A stretch of DNA of 21,275 nucleotides from Moraxellaceae bacterium (GCA_014378805.1 JACMMY010000157.1:1-21275); one strand, 5' to 3'. Numbered from the stretch's first letter, positions 1-8,116 are shown. The notes: a model not told the origin generated them from the sequence alone. Translations and numbers: made by a program.

Positions 1-506
1 AATTTGATGAGCAAATGAAGGTGTCGGGTAGTTATTTTGATCGTCCTGCTTGTGTCCTTCATTTGCAGCCTTTACCAGCAGGACCCGTGCTTGAGACAGA
101 AGCGCCGGTTGTTGCACTGCCTACCAATACTCAATTATCGCTTCCAACCAATAGGTTGTTTGGTTTCAATCAATCAAAACTGAACGATTTACCTGAATCG
201 TTCAGAGGAACATTGCGTAGTTTTGCCGAGCAATTAAAGGCGAACATGACAACTTTAGAGAGCATTACCATCATTGGACATACTGATCGTCTGGGTAATG
301 ATGAACAGAATCTCAAACTATCCACTGCGCGTGCCGAAACCATTAAAGAGTTCTTTGTTTTACAAGGCATTGATGCCGAGAAAATCAAAGCGGAAGGTCA
401 GGGCAGTACTGCTCCGTTGACGGAATGTACCGATAAAAATCGGAAAAAGTTGATTGATTGTTTAGCGCCAAACCGTCGTGTAGATATTGAATTTAAACAG
501 AAATAA
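1..506 (+). CDS. OmpA-family C-terminal domain protein, 5' end outside window
   Basis: The reading frame is open from the window edge (first complete codon at base 3), so this is the 3' part of a longer gene; the ATG at 15 is probably internal. Counting from that ATG, residues ~80-160 form an OmpA-like peptidoglycan-binding domain. It has GHTDRLG at 88-94, then NLKLSTARA at 99-107, a GxGS turn, and NRRVDIEF near the end. Asp91 and Arg106 match the pair that in this family contacts the diaminopimelate of peptidoglycan. Two cysteines just before NRRV (in TECTDK and LIDCLAPN) resemble the disulfide pair of enterobacterial OmpA. The N-terminal part that would show a beta-barrel or lipoprotein signal is missing, so the choice between porin and OmpA-like lipoprotein is open. 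A hairpin terminator follows directly. Confidence 0.88.
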   Translation, partial: FDEQMKVSGSYFDRPACVLHLQPLPAGPVLETEAPVVALPTNTQLSLPTNRLFGFNQSKLNDLPESFRGTLRSFAEQLKANMTTLESITIIGHTDRLGNDEQNLKLSTARAETIKEFFVLQGIDAEKIKAEGQGSTAPLTECTDKNRKKLIDCLAPNRRVDIEFKQK

Positions 507-527
507 GAGATTTTTTGATTTAACGCA

Positions 528-559
528 GACAAAAGCCGCCAAATATGGCGGCTTTTGTC
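528..559. terminator. Bidirectional rho-independent terminator between ompA-like gene and moaE
   Basis: A perfect 13-bp inverted repeat (528-540 with 547-559) encloses a 6-base AT-rich loop. The arm core is AAAAGCCGCC / GGCGGCTTTT, so each strand reads GC stem then T-run. It lies between the convergent OmpA-like gene (stop 506) and moaE (stop 690) and can end transcripts from both sides. Confidence 0.85.
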
Positions 560-689
560 GAAGCCTTATGGCGTTTCATACTGGCAAATGCTGAAAAACC
601 CTTTACTCTCGGAGCGTCAAATTAAGTATCACATTGAAAGAGTTTTTCTTCGCCCAGAGGTTGGTTGATAGAATTCTGGTTCGATACGC

Positions 690-1112
690 TCACAGAGAAT
701 TTTCTAGCCACTGCGATTGCTCATCGGCTGAATCAACATAATATTCTCTTTTCCAGATCGCGACGTCTTGCTTAACAGTGTCAATGATATAACGGCAAGC
801 ATCAAAAGCAGCATCACGATGCGCGATAGATACCCCAACCCAAACGGCTAAATCACCGATCTCAAGTTGTCCTGTCCGATGGACACAAACTGCATGATCA
901 ATTGCAAATTCGGCGAGTGCATCTTGAATAATTTGCTTTCCTGAATTCAAAGCGAGCTCTGGGTAGACTTGATAATATAATTTTTTGACACTTTTTCCGT
1001 CATGGTGGTTGCGTACCCATCCTTCAAAACTGACAAAGGCACCGCAACGTTCAACCAATAATTTCTGGCGGAGTGGATTAGGATCAATGGGTTGTTTCGT
1101 TAACTCAAACAT
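690..1112 (-). CDS. moaE: Molybdopterin synthase catalytic subunit MoaE
   Basis: 140 residues, near the usual MoaE length of about 150. MoaE is the large subunit of molybdopterin synthase. It takes sulfur from the thiocarboxylated C-terminus of MoaD and places two dithiolene sulfurs on cyclic pyranopterin monophosphate to make molybdopterin. Recognisable family blocks are GAFVSFEGWVRNHHDGKSV (24-42), HRTGQLEIGDLAVWVGVSIA (78-97) and the catalytic-lysine block QDVAIWKREYYVD near 115-127. The start is a clear ATG with GGAGG a few bases upstream, inside the 3' end of the moaD remnant, and only two bases separate the moaD stop from this ATG, so the genes were coupled. The gene itself is intact, but its partner upstream has lost its start, which would leave MoaE without substrate unless another moaD exists. 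Confidence 0.95.
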   Translation of the reverse strand: MFELTKQPIDPNPLRQKLLVERCGAFVSFEGWVRNHHDGKSVKKLYYQVYPELALNSGKQIIQDALAEFAIDHAVCVHRTGQLEIGDLAVWVGVSIAHRDAAFDACRYIIDTVKQDVAIWKREYYVDSADEQSQWLENSL

Positions 1113-1114
1113 CT

Positions 1115-1321
1115 TTAACCTCCAGATACAGCTGGAATAAAAGCAATCGTATCCCCTTGGTTATACGTATCACTCCATTTCTTAAAATGATGATTAACCG
1201 CAGCACGGAGACGGGATTCACGTCGAGTTAACTTAAAATGAGTACATAGTTCGGTATAGAGTTCATCTAATGTGAGCGGCTGATATGGCCAACTAATTTC
1301 ACTCTCACCAAGTTCGGTCCT
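1115..1321 (-). pseudogene. moaD: 5'-truncated moaD (molybdopterin synthase sulfur-carrier subunit)
   Basis: Translated on the minus strand this gives about 68 residues. They begin RTELGESEISWPYQPLTLDE, continue through ESRLRAAVNHHFKKW, and end IAFIPAVSGG followed by stop. The AAVN block, the DxIAFIPPVxGG-type end and the terminal Gly-Gly (the site of thiocarboxylation) are diagnostic of MoaD, and the position directly upstream of moaE is canonical. MoaD proteins are about 80 residues and start with a short beta strand (typically MxxVLYFAxxRE). Here that first ~10 residues are missing: an in-frame TGA (1322-1324) precedes the arginine, and no ATG, GTG or TTG is in frame after it. The DNA upstream instead encodes the start of a ferredoxin in another frame. 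The fragment is therefore most likely not translated. Confidence 0.8.
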
Positions 1322-1404
1322 TCATAGAAGCAATCGACAGGGCAGACTGAAACGCAGTCAGTATGTTTGCATTGAATACACTCTTCCATCACGACAAAGG
1401 TCAT
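1267..1404 (-). pseudogene. fdxA: 3'-truncated 7Fe ferredoxin FdxA, fused out of frame to moaD
   Basis: A 45-codon frame starting at the ATG at 1404 opens MTFVVMEECIQCKHTDCVSV and continues CPVDCFYEGPN, the very conserved N-terminus of the [3Fe-4S][4Fe-4S] ferredoxin FdxA (normally about 105-110 residues). Cysteines at 9, 12, 17, 21 and 25 match the first cysteine group. After residue ~31 the match stops and the frame runs through moaD DNA as a nonsense tail (LVRVKLVGHISRSH). The second cysteine group of the family (DECIDCxxCxxxCP) is absent, so neither iron-sulfur cluster could be completed. The start lies 23 bases after the stop of the molybdopterin oxidoreductase, so the two were probably co-transcribed and the ferredoxin may have been its electron partner. 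The spacing to GGA upstream gives only a weak ribosome site. Confidence 0.82.
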
Positions 1405-1427
1405 ACTGCTTGTTCCACATTAATTTT

Positions 1428-3692
1428 TTAGACTTTACGAATGTTCACAGGCACATGCTTATGAAAAGGAGTTTTAGACAGGGGGTCACAGTGAGCGCCT
1501 GAGGTGAGGCGATTGAGTTCGGGTCCAATTGGTGCACTGCCTTGATAGCGCATGCCATAACCATGTGGCAAGGTCACCATGCCACGGCGGACGGCATCAT
1601 CAATTTCAATCACGACATTGATCTTTCCCGCTGCGGATTCACAAGTGGCATGTGAACCATCTTCCAGTTCGAGACGCTTGGCATCATCGGGATGCATACG
1701 CATCGCACCATGCGGGTCGACTTTACGCCATGCAGGATCACGGTAAATCTGATTGGCGTTATAACTGCGACGCTCTCCAGCCATCAGGATGAACGGATAA
1801 TCCGCGCCGGGCATGACTTCTTTTTTTAAGGCGCGTAGCTCATTCAACATTTCAGGAATGGCGAGATGTACGCGTTTGTCTTGCGTTTTTATCAGCGTCC
1901 ATGTGTCTTTAAACTCGTGCTTGCTGAGCAATGTTCCTGCACGGTTATCCATAATGGCATTGAATAAAACGGTGCCCAACGTCAGACGATTGCCTTGATA
2001 TCCCGCTCTGCGTACTGCCTTATAATGTGTTTGTGCGTATTGAATGGCTAAAGGAAGCAAAGGGGCAGCTGCGGCAGCGCCATTGGGCAAAGCTTTACCC
2101 AAGGTTCGATAGACAATTGAAGCTGCAAATGGAATCAATGATTTATTACGAGCAAGCGTCGCCCCAATCGCCCCCATATAACCTAAGTGATTGGATAATT
2201 TAGGTTCATGCTTGGCAATTTTTTCCAGTAGCGGAAAGCGATCTGGCAGGATGCCCATTTTTTCAAGCAGTCGGGTATAGATTTCAGGTTCTCCCAGTGA
2301 CTCTCCGAGTTTAGGAAAAAGTGCATGACGAAGATGGAACGCATTTTCTGGGAATTCTAGATTAAAACCAGTCGCTTCCCATTTTTCAAATTGCGATGCT
2401 GCGGGGAGTATATAGTGGGCAGCACGTGCGGTTTCTGTCATCGCCACATCAATCACCACGAGGAGTTCAAGCTGTTTAAACGCGCGTTCATAGGCTTGGG
2501 TATCTGCATAGGTCATGAGCGGATTGGCGCTGTCGACAAACACAGCACGAATTCGATCTTCGCCCGCGTGTTCGATCTCATCGGGTAGAATATTCGGTGG
2601 ATAAATGCCTGCGATTGGGTGCATTTTATGATGAGCGGTCAGTTTCAAAGATTTGCCATTTTTTTTCTGACGTTCATCGGTATGACCAAGGATTGGAAGC
2701 AGAAAAGAATGCAAATTATTGCCCCCTTTCTTGCCAAAGTTCCCCGTAATCAAATACAGCAATTTTTCTAAATAACCATTCAATGTAGTGTGCAGGGTTT
2801 GTTGTATGCCAAGATCAATGCGGACGCATGCAGTCTTCGCGTTAGCAAAACCCCGTGCGACGCGTTCAATCTCTGCAAGAGGCACATCGGCACGCTCGGC
2901 ATAGTCCTCAACAGAAATGGTCAGGAGTTCCTGTTCCACTGCATCAAAACCAGTGCAGTGATTTGCAATGAAGTCACTGTCATGAAGTTTTTCTCTTACG
3001 ATAATCGCCAGCATCGCAGACATGAGGTACGCATCAGTGCCCGGCCTGAGTTGCAGATGAATATCGGCTTGTTTTGCGGTCTCCGAGCGACGAGGATCAA
3101 TCACTACCATGGTGCGATTCGGATCTTTTTTGATTTCTTTTAACGTGTCGCGCGCATTGGGAATGCCGTGGGCTTGGAAAGGATTAGTCCCGATAAAGAG
3201 TACATAATCTGCATGTTCGACATCTTCGGTGGTATGACAGGTTTGACGACCAAATAAACGGCCATTCACCCAAAAGTCACCCGTTTTTTCTTGTCCGAGC
3301 GCATTGTAGGCATAGCGACTTTTCATCGCGGCAAGCAGTTGGCGGCTATAAGCACCGCCGATATGATTCCCCTGACCGCCACCACCCACAAAAGCAAATG
3401 CATCACCGCCATGTTGCTTACGAATACTCAGCAACTTCTTTGCGATGTCATTTAAGGCCTCATCCCAACTGACCCGTTTGAACGTGCCATCAGCTTCGCG
3501 TTTGAGTGGAAATTGCAGTCGATCACCATGGTTTTGATAGTGTTCTAGACGCGCTGCTTTTTGGCAGATATACCCTTTGGTGAGCGGGTGATCTTTGTCA
3601 CCGCGGATCTTTGTGAACTTTCCATTCTCAATATCGACCTCTAGACCACAATTACGTGAGCAGAGGATGCAGGCGGTTTTTTCCGATGCCAT
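1428..3692 (-). CDS. Molybdopterin-dependent oxidoreductase (formate dehydrogenase / nitrate reductase-like)
   Basis: 754 residues of the DMSO-reductase superfamily, a bis-MGD molybdoenzyme. The N-terminus carries a [4Fe-4S] motif, CxxCxxxC starting at Cys8, with the fourth cysteine in KGYICQKA about 27 residues on. The typical VSWDEAL follows near 74-80. A GTNPFQAHG-type block, an IDPRRSETAK nucleotide-binding block, and a C-terminal molydopterin-dinucleotide-binding domain (HPDDAKRLELEDG, then MVTLPHGYG) are present. No twin-arginine signal is seen, so a cytoplasmic location is likely. The substrate cannot be read from the sequence; no selenocysteine codon interrupts the frame. A GGGAG ribosome site lies 6 bases before the ATG. 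A TATAAT box and an inverted-repeat operator sit just upstream, and a TetR gene lies behind it. Conversion to a more specific name is not justified. Confidence 0.88.
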   Translation of the reverse strand: MASEKTACILCSRNCGLEVDIENGKFTKIRGDKDHPLTKGYICQKAARLEHYQNHGDRLQFPLKREADGTFKRVSWDEALNDIAKKLLSIRKQHGGDAFAFVGGGGQGNHIGGAYSRQLLAAMKSRYAYNALGQEKTGDFWVNGRLFGRQTCHTTEDVEHADYVLFIGTNPFQAHGIPNARDTLKEIKKDPNRTMVVIDPRRSETAKQADIHLQLRPGTDAYLMSAMLAIIVREKLHDSDFIANHCTGFDAVEQELLTISVEDYAERADVPLAEIERVARGFANAKTACVRIDLGIQQTLHTTLNGYLEKLLYLITGNFGKKGGNNLHSFLLPILGHTDERQKKNGKSLKLTAHHKMHPIAGIYPPNILPDEIEHAGEDRIRAVFVDSANPLMTYADTQAYERAFKQLELLVVIDVAMTETARAAHYILPAASQFEKWEATGFNLEFPENAFHLRHALFPKLGESLGEPEIYTRLLEKMGILPDRFPLLEKIAKHEPKLSNHLGYMGAIGATLARNKSLIPFAASIVYRTLGKALPNGAAAAAPLLPLAIQYAQTHYKAVRRAGYQGNRLTLGTVLFNAIMDNRAGTLLSKHEFKDTWTLIKTQDKRVHLAIPEMLNELRALKKEVMPGADYPFILMAGERRSYNANQIYRDPAWRKVDPHGAMRMHPDDAKRLELEDGSHATCESAAGKINVVIEIDDAVRRGMVTLPHGYGMRYQGSAPIGPELNRLTSGAHCDPLSKTPFHKHVPVNIRKV

Positions 3693-3723
3693 GGTGAACT
3701 CCCAAAGAGCAAAAATAATTTCT

Positions 3724-3758
3724 ATTATAAATAAACGTTCGTAAGGTAAACGAACGTT
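3724..3758 (-). promoter_or_regulatory. Promoter of the molybdopterin oxidoreductase with TetR-type operator
   Basis: On the minus strand a perfect TATAAT (3724-3729) lies about 30 bases before the oxidoreductase start. Directly upstream is a perfect 9-bp inverted repeat, AACGTTCGT (3734-3742) and ACGAACGTT (3750-3758), with a 7-base spacer. It covers the spacer and -35 area, where a bound repressor would block RNA polymerase. Its size and symmetry fit a TetR-family dimer, and a TetR gene is the next gene upstream. A TTGACA (3777-3782) spaced 17 from TAACGT inside the operator is an alternative promoter. Confidence 0.65.
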
Positions 3759-3886
3759 ATTCTATTGCGCTCGAATTGTCAATGACTGAAGCTGTTTTAC
3801 CGTTTATGAATAAGACAAATTTAAGATTTGAAAATTACTGATGATTTATCAAAAGTTTTCAGCTGACTGAGATATTGGTACTTTGA

Positions 3887-4474
3887 CTATTCGTTGGGTG
3901 ACTCGATGTTGACTAAATGATCTAGAGATTGATCAATAAAGTTTCTGCAGGCTTCCAAAACTTGTTTTTTGGTTTTGTCATTAGACATTGCACGGCTCAG
4001 CGTGACTGCGCCCACACCTAAAGCAAGTGCTGCCCAAGCTGCATTTTCATCTTTGAGGACTTCAGCCAGCGATCGCTGAATTTCTTTGACATTCGTTTCA
4101 TAGACCTGCTTGATATCGTCAGTCGAACGTGCAACTTCGCTACTTAAGATCGGTAATGGACACCCAAATTCTGGGTGTTTTACATGTGCTGGGCTCAGAT
4201 AAGATGCAATGAGTTGTCGCAATGCGTCTATAGACCCATCACCATCTTCAGGCTGGAAACGTTTTAGCGTGTCCATGAGTTCTTTTTGAATAATTTCTTT
4301 AAGAAGCTCATCTTTAGAGTTAAAGTGGCTATAAAAGGCGCCGCCTGTGAGACCGACAGAGGCCATCAATCCATCAACCCCAGTTGTCGCAAAGCCATCT
4401 TTTTTAGCCAAGCTACCCGCTTCTTCAATTAAACGCTGGCGAGTTTCAGCTTTATGGCTTGCCGAATAACGCAT
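3887..4474 (-). CDS. TetR/AcrR-family transcriptional regulator
   Basis: 195 residues, the normal TetR size. The N-terminal helix-turn-helix domain spans about residues 10-58: ETRQRLIEEAG, then TTGVDGLMASVGLTGGAFYSHF and SKDELL, the classic TetR pattern. The C-terminal ligand domain contains a GCPL block followed by SEVARS, like members such as NemR/AcnR-type regulators that have a cysteine there. Whether that cysteine senses an electrophile is inference only. A strong AGGAGG lies 7 bases before the ATG. The gene is upstream of, and on the same strand as, the molybdopterin oxidoreductase, separated by 194 bases that hold a palindromic operator. A near-identical half-site lies upstream of its own start, so it likely represses both. 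Confidence 0.9.
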   Translation of the reverse strand: MRYSASHKAETRQRLIEEAGSLAKKDGFATTGVDGLMASVGLTGGAFYSHFNSKDELLKEIIQKELMDTLKRFQPEDGDGSIDALRQLIASYLSPAHVKHPEFGCPLPILSSEVARSTDDIKQVYETNVKEIQRSLAEVLKDENAAWAALALGVGAVTLSRAMSNDKTKKQVLEACRNFIDQSLDHLVNIESPNE

Positions 4475-4515
4475 AAGATAGCCTCCTGTAGATTCGTTTT
4501 GTCAGCATGTTAACA

Positions 4516-4528
4516 TAACGGTCGTTTA
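4516..4528. promoter_or_regulatory. Operator half-site upstream of the TetR gene
   Basis: The plus strand reads TAACGGTCGTTTA here, 42 bases before the TetR start codon. It matches the reverse complement of 3747-3759 (TAACGTTCGTTTA), one half of the palindrome at the oxidoreductase promoter, at 12 of 13 positions. No matching second arm is visible at the same spacing, so it is a half-site or a degenerate operator. It suggests autoregulation. Confidence 0.45.
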
Positions 4529-4635
4529 GTTTCAGTATTGCGCATATCAACAAGATATTTTGCCAGAACCTTGTCCTTCATTCAGCCATTTTTGCAGTTG
4601 GGCTTCTGAATGATCGCACTTTTTTTCGAAAAATA

Positions 4636-4670
4636 AAAAAGCCGCCTAATCATCACATCGGCGGCTTTTT
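4636..4670. terminator. Rho-independent terminator of glmS
   Basis: An 11-bp perfect inverted repeat, AAAAAGCCGCC (4636-4646) with GGCGGCTTTTT (4660-4670), has a 13-base loop. Read on the minus strand after glmS (stop at 4732) it is a GGCGGC stem followed by a long T-rich tract, ideal for termination before the TetR promoter. The stem core is the same as in the terminator at 528-559. Confidence 0.85.
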
Positions 4671-4731
4671 ATAGACTCGGTATGAAACTTGAATGACTCT
4701 CCCACAAGCTGTAGGACAGTCACTCGAGTCT

Positions 4732-6567
4732 TTATTCCACCGTCACACTTTTCGCTAAATTACGGGGTTGATCCACATCAGTACCACGCAGAACCGCAAC
4801 GTGATACGACAGCAATTGCACCGGAATACTGTAGACGATTGGTGCTACCAAACCCGCGATTTTCGGAATCGAAATCACGTGGACACGGTCTTCAGATTTG
4901 ATATGGCTATCGACATCGGCAAACACAAACAGTTCGCCACCACGTGAAAGCACTTCTTGCATGTTGGATTTGAGTTTGTCTAATAATTCATCTTGCGCCG
5001 CCAACACTACGATCGGCATGTCTTTATCAACCAACGCCAACGGACCGTGCTTGAGTTCGCCTGCCGCATAGCCTTCCGCATGAATATAAGAAATTTCTTT
5101 CAGTTTCAATGCACCTTCTAGTGCGATTGGATATTCAATACCGCGACCTAAAAACAGGGCATGACGCTTTTCGATAAATGCATGTGACATTTTTTCAATT
5201 TGGCTGTCGAGTGCGAGTGTCTCGCTGACCGCAATTGGAACATGCCACAGCTGTGAAATGATTTCCGCTGATTTTTCTGGGGCTAAACTACTTTGCTCAT
5301 GACCCACTTTTAACACCAGTAGCATGAGTGCGGCTAATTGGGTGGTAAACGCTTTGGTTGAAGCAACGCCAATTTCAACGCCTGCTTGGGTGATTAAATG
5401 CAAATCAGTTTCACGGAGTAGCGATGAGGTTTTCACGTTACACAGTGCCAAAGTGACCAAGTGATCATTAGCACCTGCTTGTGCTTTGATATCCCGCAGT
5501 GCCGCCAAGGTATCTGCTGTTTCACCCGATTGTGAAATACACACGACGAGGGTATTTGGCAGAACCACTGGCTCGCGGTAGCGAAATTCGCTAGCGATTT
5601 CTACTTGGCAAGGCATTTTGAGCAATTTTTCAAACCAATAGCGCGCAACCATGCCCGCATGGTAACTGGTACCACAGGCAATGATTTGAACCTGCTTAAT
5701 GTTGGCTAGTTTCTTGGCATTTTCACCTAAGAAATTTTCATGCAATGCATTGTCAGTAATACCAACAGACAAGGTGCGAGTAATCGCTTCAGTCTGTTCG
5801 TAAATTTCTTTGAGCATATAGTGTTTGTAGCCGCCTTTGTCACTCGCGCTATCGCTGACATCAATTTCATGCGATGCGCGGACCACGGGTTGACCGTTTT
5901 GATAAATCTCAATCGAGTCACGTGTCAGTCGCACGACGTCTTTTTCTTCTAAATAAATGAATCGGTTAGTGACTGGCAATAACGCCATTTGATCCGAGGA
6001 AATAAAGTTTTCACCAATACCTAAGCCGATTACCAGCGGTGAGCCCGCGCGAACTGCGATCAGTTCATCAGCGTTCAGACTATTAACAACGCCGAGCGCA
6101 TAAGCACCATGCAGGAGTGGAAGGACAGACTGTACCGCTGAAAGCAAAGTCGAATGGCTATGCATCGCACGATGCACCAGATGCGCGACGACTTCAGTGT
6201 CAGTTTGTGAGGTGAATACATACCCTTCGGCTTGCAGCTCAGCTTTCAGAAGTTGGTAGTTCTCGATGATCCCGTTATGGACAACAGCAATCGTTCCTGA
6301 AACATGCGGATGTGCATTGGCGACTGAGGGGACGCCATGCGTTGCCCAGCGGGTGTGTGCAATGCCTAAAGTACCGTGTAGATGCTTGGCTTGAACTGCG
6401 GCTTCTAGCACGGCCACTTTACCGACTTGGCGTTCGCGAACGATCTCGCCTTGATCAATCAGTGCCAGACCTGCTGAATCGTAACCCCGATATTCGAGGC
6501 GTTTCAGGCCTTCGACCAAGATAGGTGCGACATTACGCTCCGCGATACCACCGACAATTCCACACAT
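4732..6567 (-). CDS. glmS: Glutamine-fructose-6-phosphate aminotransferase (isomerizing) GlmS
   Basis: 611 residues, the standard GlmS length. It converts fructose-6-phosphate and glutamine to glucosamine-6-phosphate, the first step of UDP-GlcNAc synthesis, in the cytoplasm. It begins MCGIVGGIAE; Cys2 becomes the N-terminal nucleophile of the class II glutamine amidotransferase domain (about 2-220, with HTRWATHG and HNGIIENY). Two sugar-isomerase (SIS) domains follow: CGTSYHAG near 300, SQSGETADT near 350 and STKAFTTQ near 400 in the first, and LGRGIEYPIALEGALKLKE in the second. It ends PRNLAKSVTVE, the conserved C-terminal tail that closes the active site. glmU lies 172 bases upstream on the same strand; no hairpin is obvious between them, so co-transcription is possible. 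No glmS ribozyme is seen, as expected in gammaproteobacteria. Confidence 0.98.
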   Translation of the reverse strand: MCGIVGGIAERNVAPILVEGLKRLEYRGYDSAGLALIDQGEIVRERQVGKVAVLEAAVQAKHLHGTLGIAHTRWATHGVPSVANAHPHVSGTIAVVHNGIIENYQLLKAELQAEGYVFTSQTDTEVVAHLVHRAMHSHSTLLSAVQSVLPLLHGAYALGVVNSLNADELIAVRAGSPLVIGLGIGENFISSDQMALLPVTNRFIYLEEKDVVRLTRDSIEIYQNGQPVVRASHEIDVSDSASDKGGYKHYMLKEIYEQTEAITRTLSVGITDNALHENFLGENAKKLANIKQVQIIACGTSYHAGMVARYWFEKLLKMPCQVEIASEFRYREPVVLPNTLVVCISQSGETADTLAALRDIKAQAGANDHLVTLALCNVKTSSLLRETDLHLITQAGVEIGVASTKAFTTQLAALMLLVLKVGHEQSSLAPEKSAEIISQLWHVPIAVSETLALDSQIEKMSHAFIEKRHALFLGRGIEYPIALEGALKLKEISYIHAEGYAAGELKHGPLALVDKDMPIVVLAAQDELLDKLKSNMQEVLSRGGELFVFADVDSHIKSEDRVHVISIPKIAGLVAPIVYSIPVQLLSYHVAVLRGTDVDQPRNLAKSVTVE

Positions 6568-6739
6568 ATCGTTTAATTTCCTAGCTAATTTTAAATGTAG
6601 TTCTTTCGTTTGTGTCTAGTTCAATTCTTTTGAGTTGAAATCTTCCCCTTGAGGAGGAAGGAGACAAGCATTCAGTAAATAAAAGCGCGTATTCAATTTC
6701 AATGACTAACCTGTCCATAACCTTTTTTTAACGCATGGA

Positions 6740-8116
6740 TCACTTGGTTTTTTTAGGACGAATATAGGTCGTGATAATCCGTTGCAAACCACGCGCAACG
6801 GCGAGCGTGTCGGCAGGAACATCTTTGGTCACGACTGAGCCAGCTCCAACGGTTGCATTATCACCGATACTGACAGGCGCAACCAGTGAGCTATTCGAGC
6901 CAATAAAACTATGTGAGCCAATCACTGTCTGATGTTTATTCGCGCCATCATAATTACAGGTAATGGTTCCCGCGCCAATATTACTCTCTGCGCCAATCAT
7001 CGCATCGCCAATATACGCAAGATGGTTGGCTTTGCTACCATCACCGATACGACTATTTTTGACTTCGACAAAGTTGCCAATATGTACGCCATCCGCCAAC
7101 ACCGTACCTGGACGTAAGCGCGCAAAAGGACCAATAAACGCATCAGAACCGATCGTGACATCATCAATAATACTGTATGCCAAAATTTTAGTGCCGCTGC
7201 TGATTTTGGCATTGCGTAAATGACAGCCTGCACCAACGCGAACGCCATCACCGAGGTAACATTCACCTTCAATAATCACATTAATATCAATTTGCACGTC
7301 TTGGCCAACGGTGAGATTACCGCGCAAATCAAAACGAGCAGGATCAAGTAACGTCACACCTGCTTTCATCAACTCGTTGGCTTGATGGCGCTGCCATTGA
7401 CGCTCTAACGCAGAGAGTTGTAGGCGATCATTGACGCCTTCCACTTCAAACGCATAGCTCGGTTGAATGCTACCAATCTCAATCCCGTCTTTTGCCGCCA
7501 TTGCGACGATGTCGGTCAAATAGTATTCACCTTGTGCATTTTCATTCGACAAATTTGGCAACCAACGATGTAATAGCGCATTATCGACCGCGTAAATACC
7601 CGTATTCACTTCGGTAATTGCACGTTCTTGTTCGCTAGCGTCCTTTTGTTCCACAATACGGGTAATTTTATCCGCTTGATCACGCACGATCCGACCATAT
7701 CCCGTTGGATTGTCGAGCTTTAAAGTAATCATGGCCAAGCCACCTTTGGCGGCATCGAGCAGACGACGCAAGGTGTCAGCACGAACCAAAGGGACATCGC
7801 CGTACAAAATCAGACTTTGTCCTGTCGTTGGCAAAACTGGCAGGGTGACTTGCACTGCATGACCTGTGCCTTTTTGCTCAGCTTGTTCAACCCACTCAAT
7901 GACTTGTTGTGCATATGACGGGCATTTAAAGGTGTCTTTCACCACGTCGCCGCCATGACCGTATACCGTAATCACACGATCGGCTTCAATCCGTGCGGTC
8001 TGAGCAAACACATGGGCGAGCAAGGGTTGTCCTGCGAGCGGTTGTAATACTTTTGGCAAACGCGAATTCATTCGAGTGCCTTTACCAGCGGCTAGAATAA
8101 TGACACTGAGCGTCAT
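6740..8116 (-). CDS. glmU: Bifunctional UDP-N-acetylglucosamine pyrophosphorylase / glucosamine-1-phosphate N-acetyltransferase GlmU
   Basis: 458 residues from the chosen ATG, close to the ~455 usual for GlmU. It acetylates glucosamine-1-phosphate and then adds UMP to form UDP-GlcNAc. The N-terminal nucleotidyltransferase domain opens LSVIILAAGKGTRMNSRLPK, with YGDVPL and NTGIYA further on. The C-terminal half is a left-handed beta-helix of hexapeptide repeats containing RLRPGT, GNFVEVKNS, HLAYIGD and GAGTITCNYDG, the acetyltransferase signature. A longer frame with a TTG at 8131 exists, but GGAGA sits inside that extension 9 bases before the ATG at 8116, so 8116 is preferred. It works with the downstream glmS; GlmM, the intermediate enzyme, is not in the window. 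Confidence 0.97.
   Translation of the reverse strand: MTLSVIILAAGKGTRMNSRLPKVLQPLAGQPLLAHVFAQTARIEADRVITVYGHGGDVVKDTFKCPSYAQQVIEWVEQAEQKGTGHAVQVTLPVLPTTGQSLILYGDVPLVRADTLRRLLDAAKGGLAMITLKLDNPTGYGRIVRDQADKITRIVEQKDASEQERAITEVNTGIYAVDNALLHRWLPNLSNENAQGEYYLTDIVAMAAKDGIEIGSIQPSYAFEVEGVNDRLQLSALERQWQRHQANELMKAGVTLLDPARFDLRGNLTVGQDVQIDINVIIEGECYLGDGVRVGAGCHLRNAKISSGTKILAYSIIDDVTIGSDAFIGPFARLRPGTVLADGVHIGNFVEVKNSRIGDGSKANHLAYIGDAMIGAESNIGAGTITCNYDGANKHQTVIGSHSFIGSNSSLVAPVSIGDNATVGAGSVVTKDVPADTLAVARGLQRIITTYIRPKKTK

Noticed and set aside
2790..3143. 117-residue plus-strand frame within the oxidoreductase gene
   Set aside because: It lies wholly antisense to a well-supported gene, has no ribosome site and no family features.
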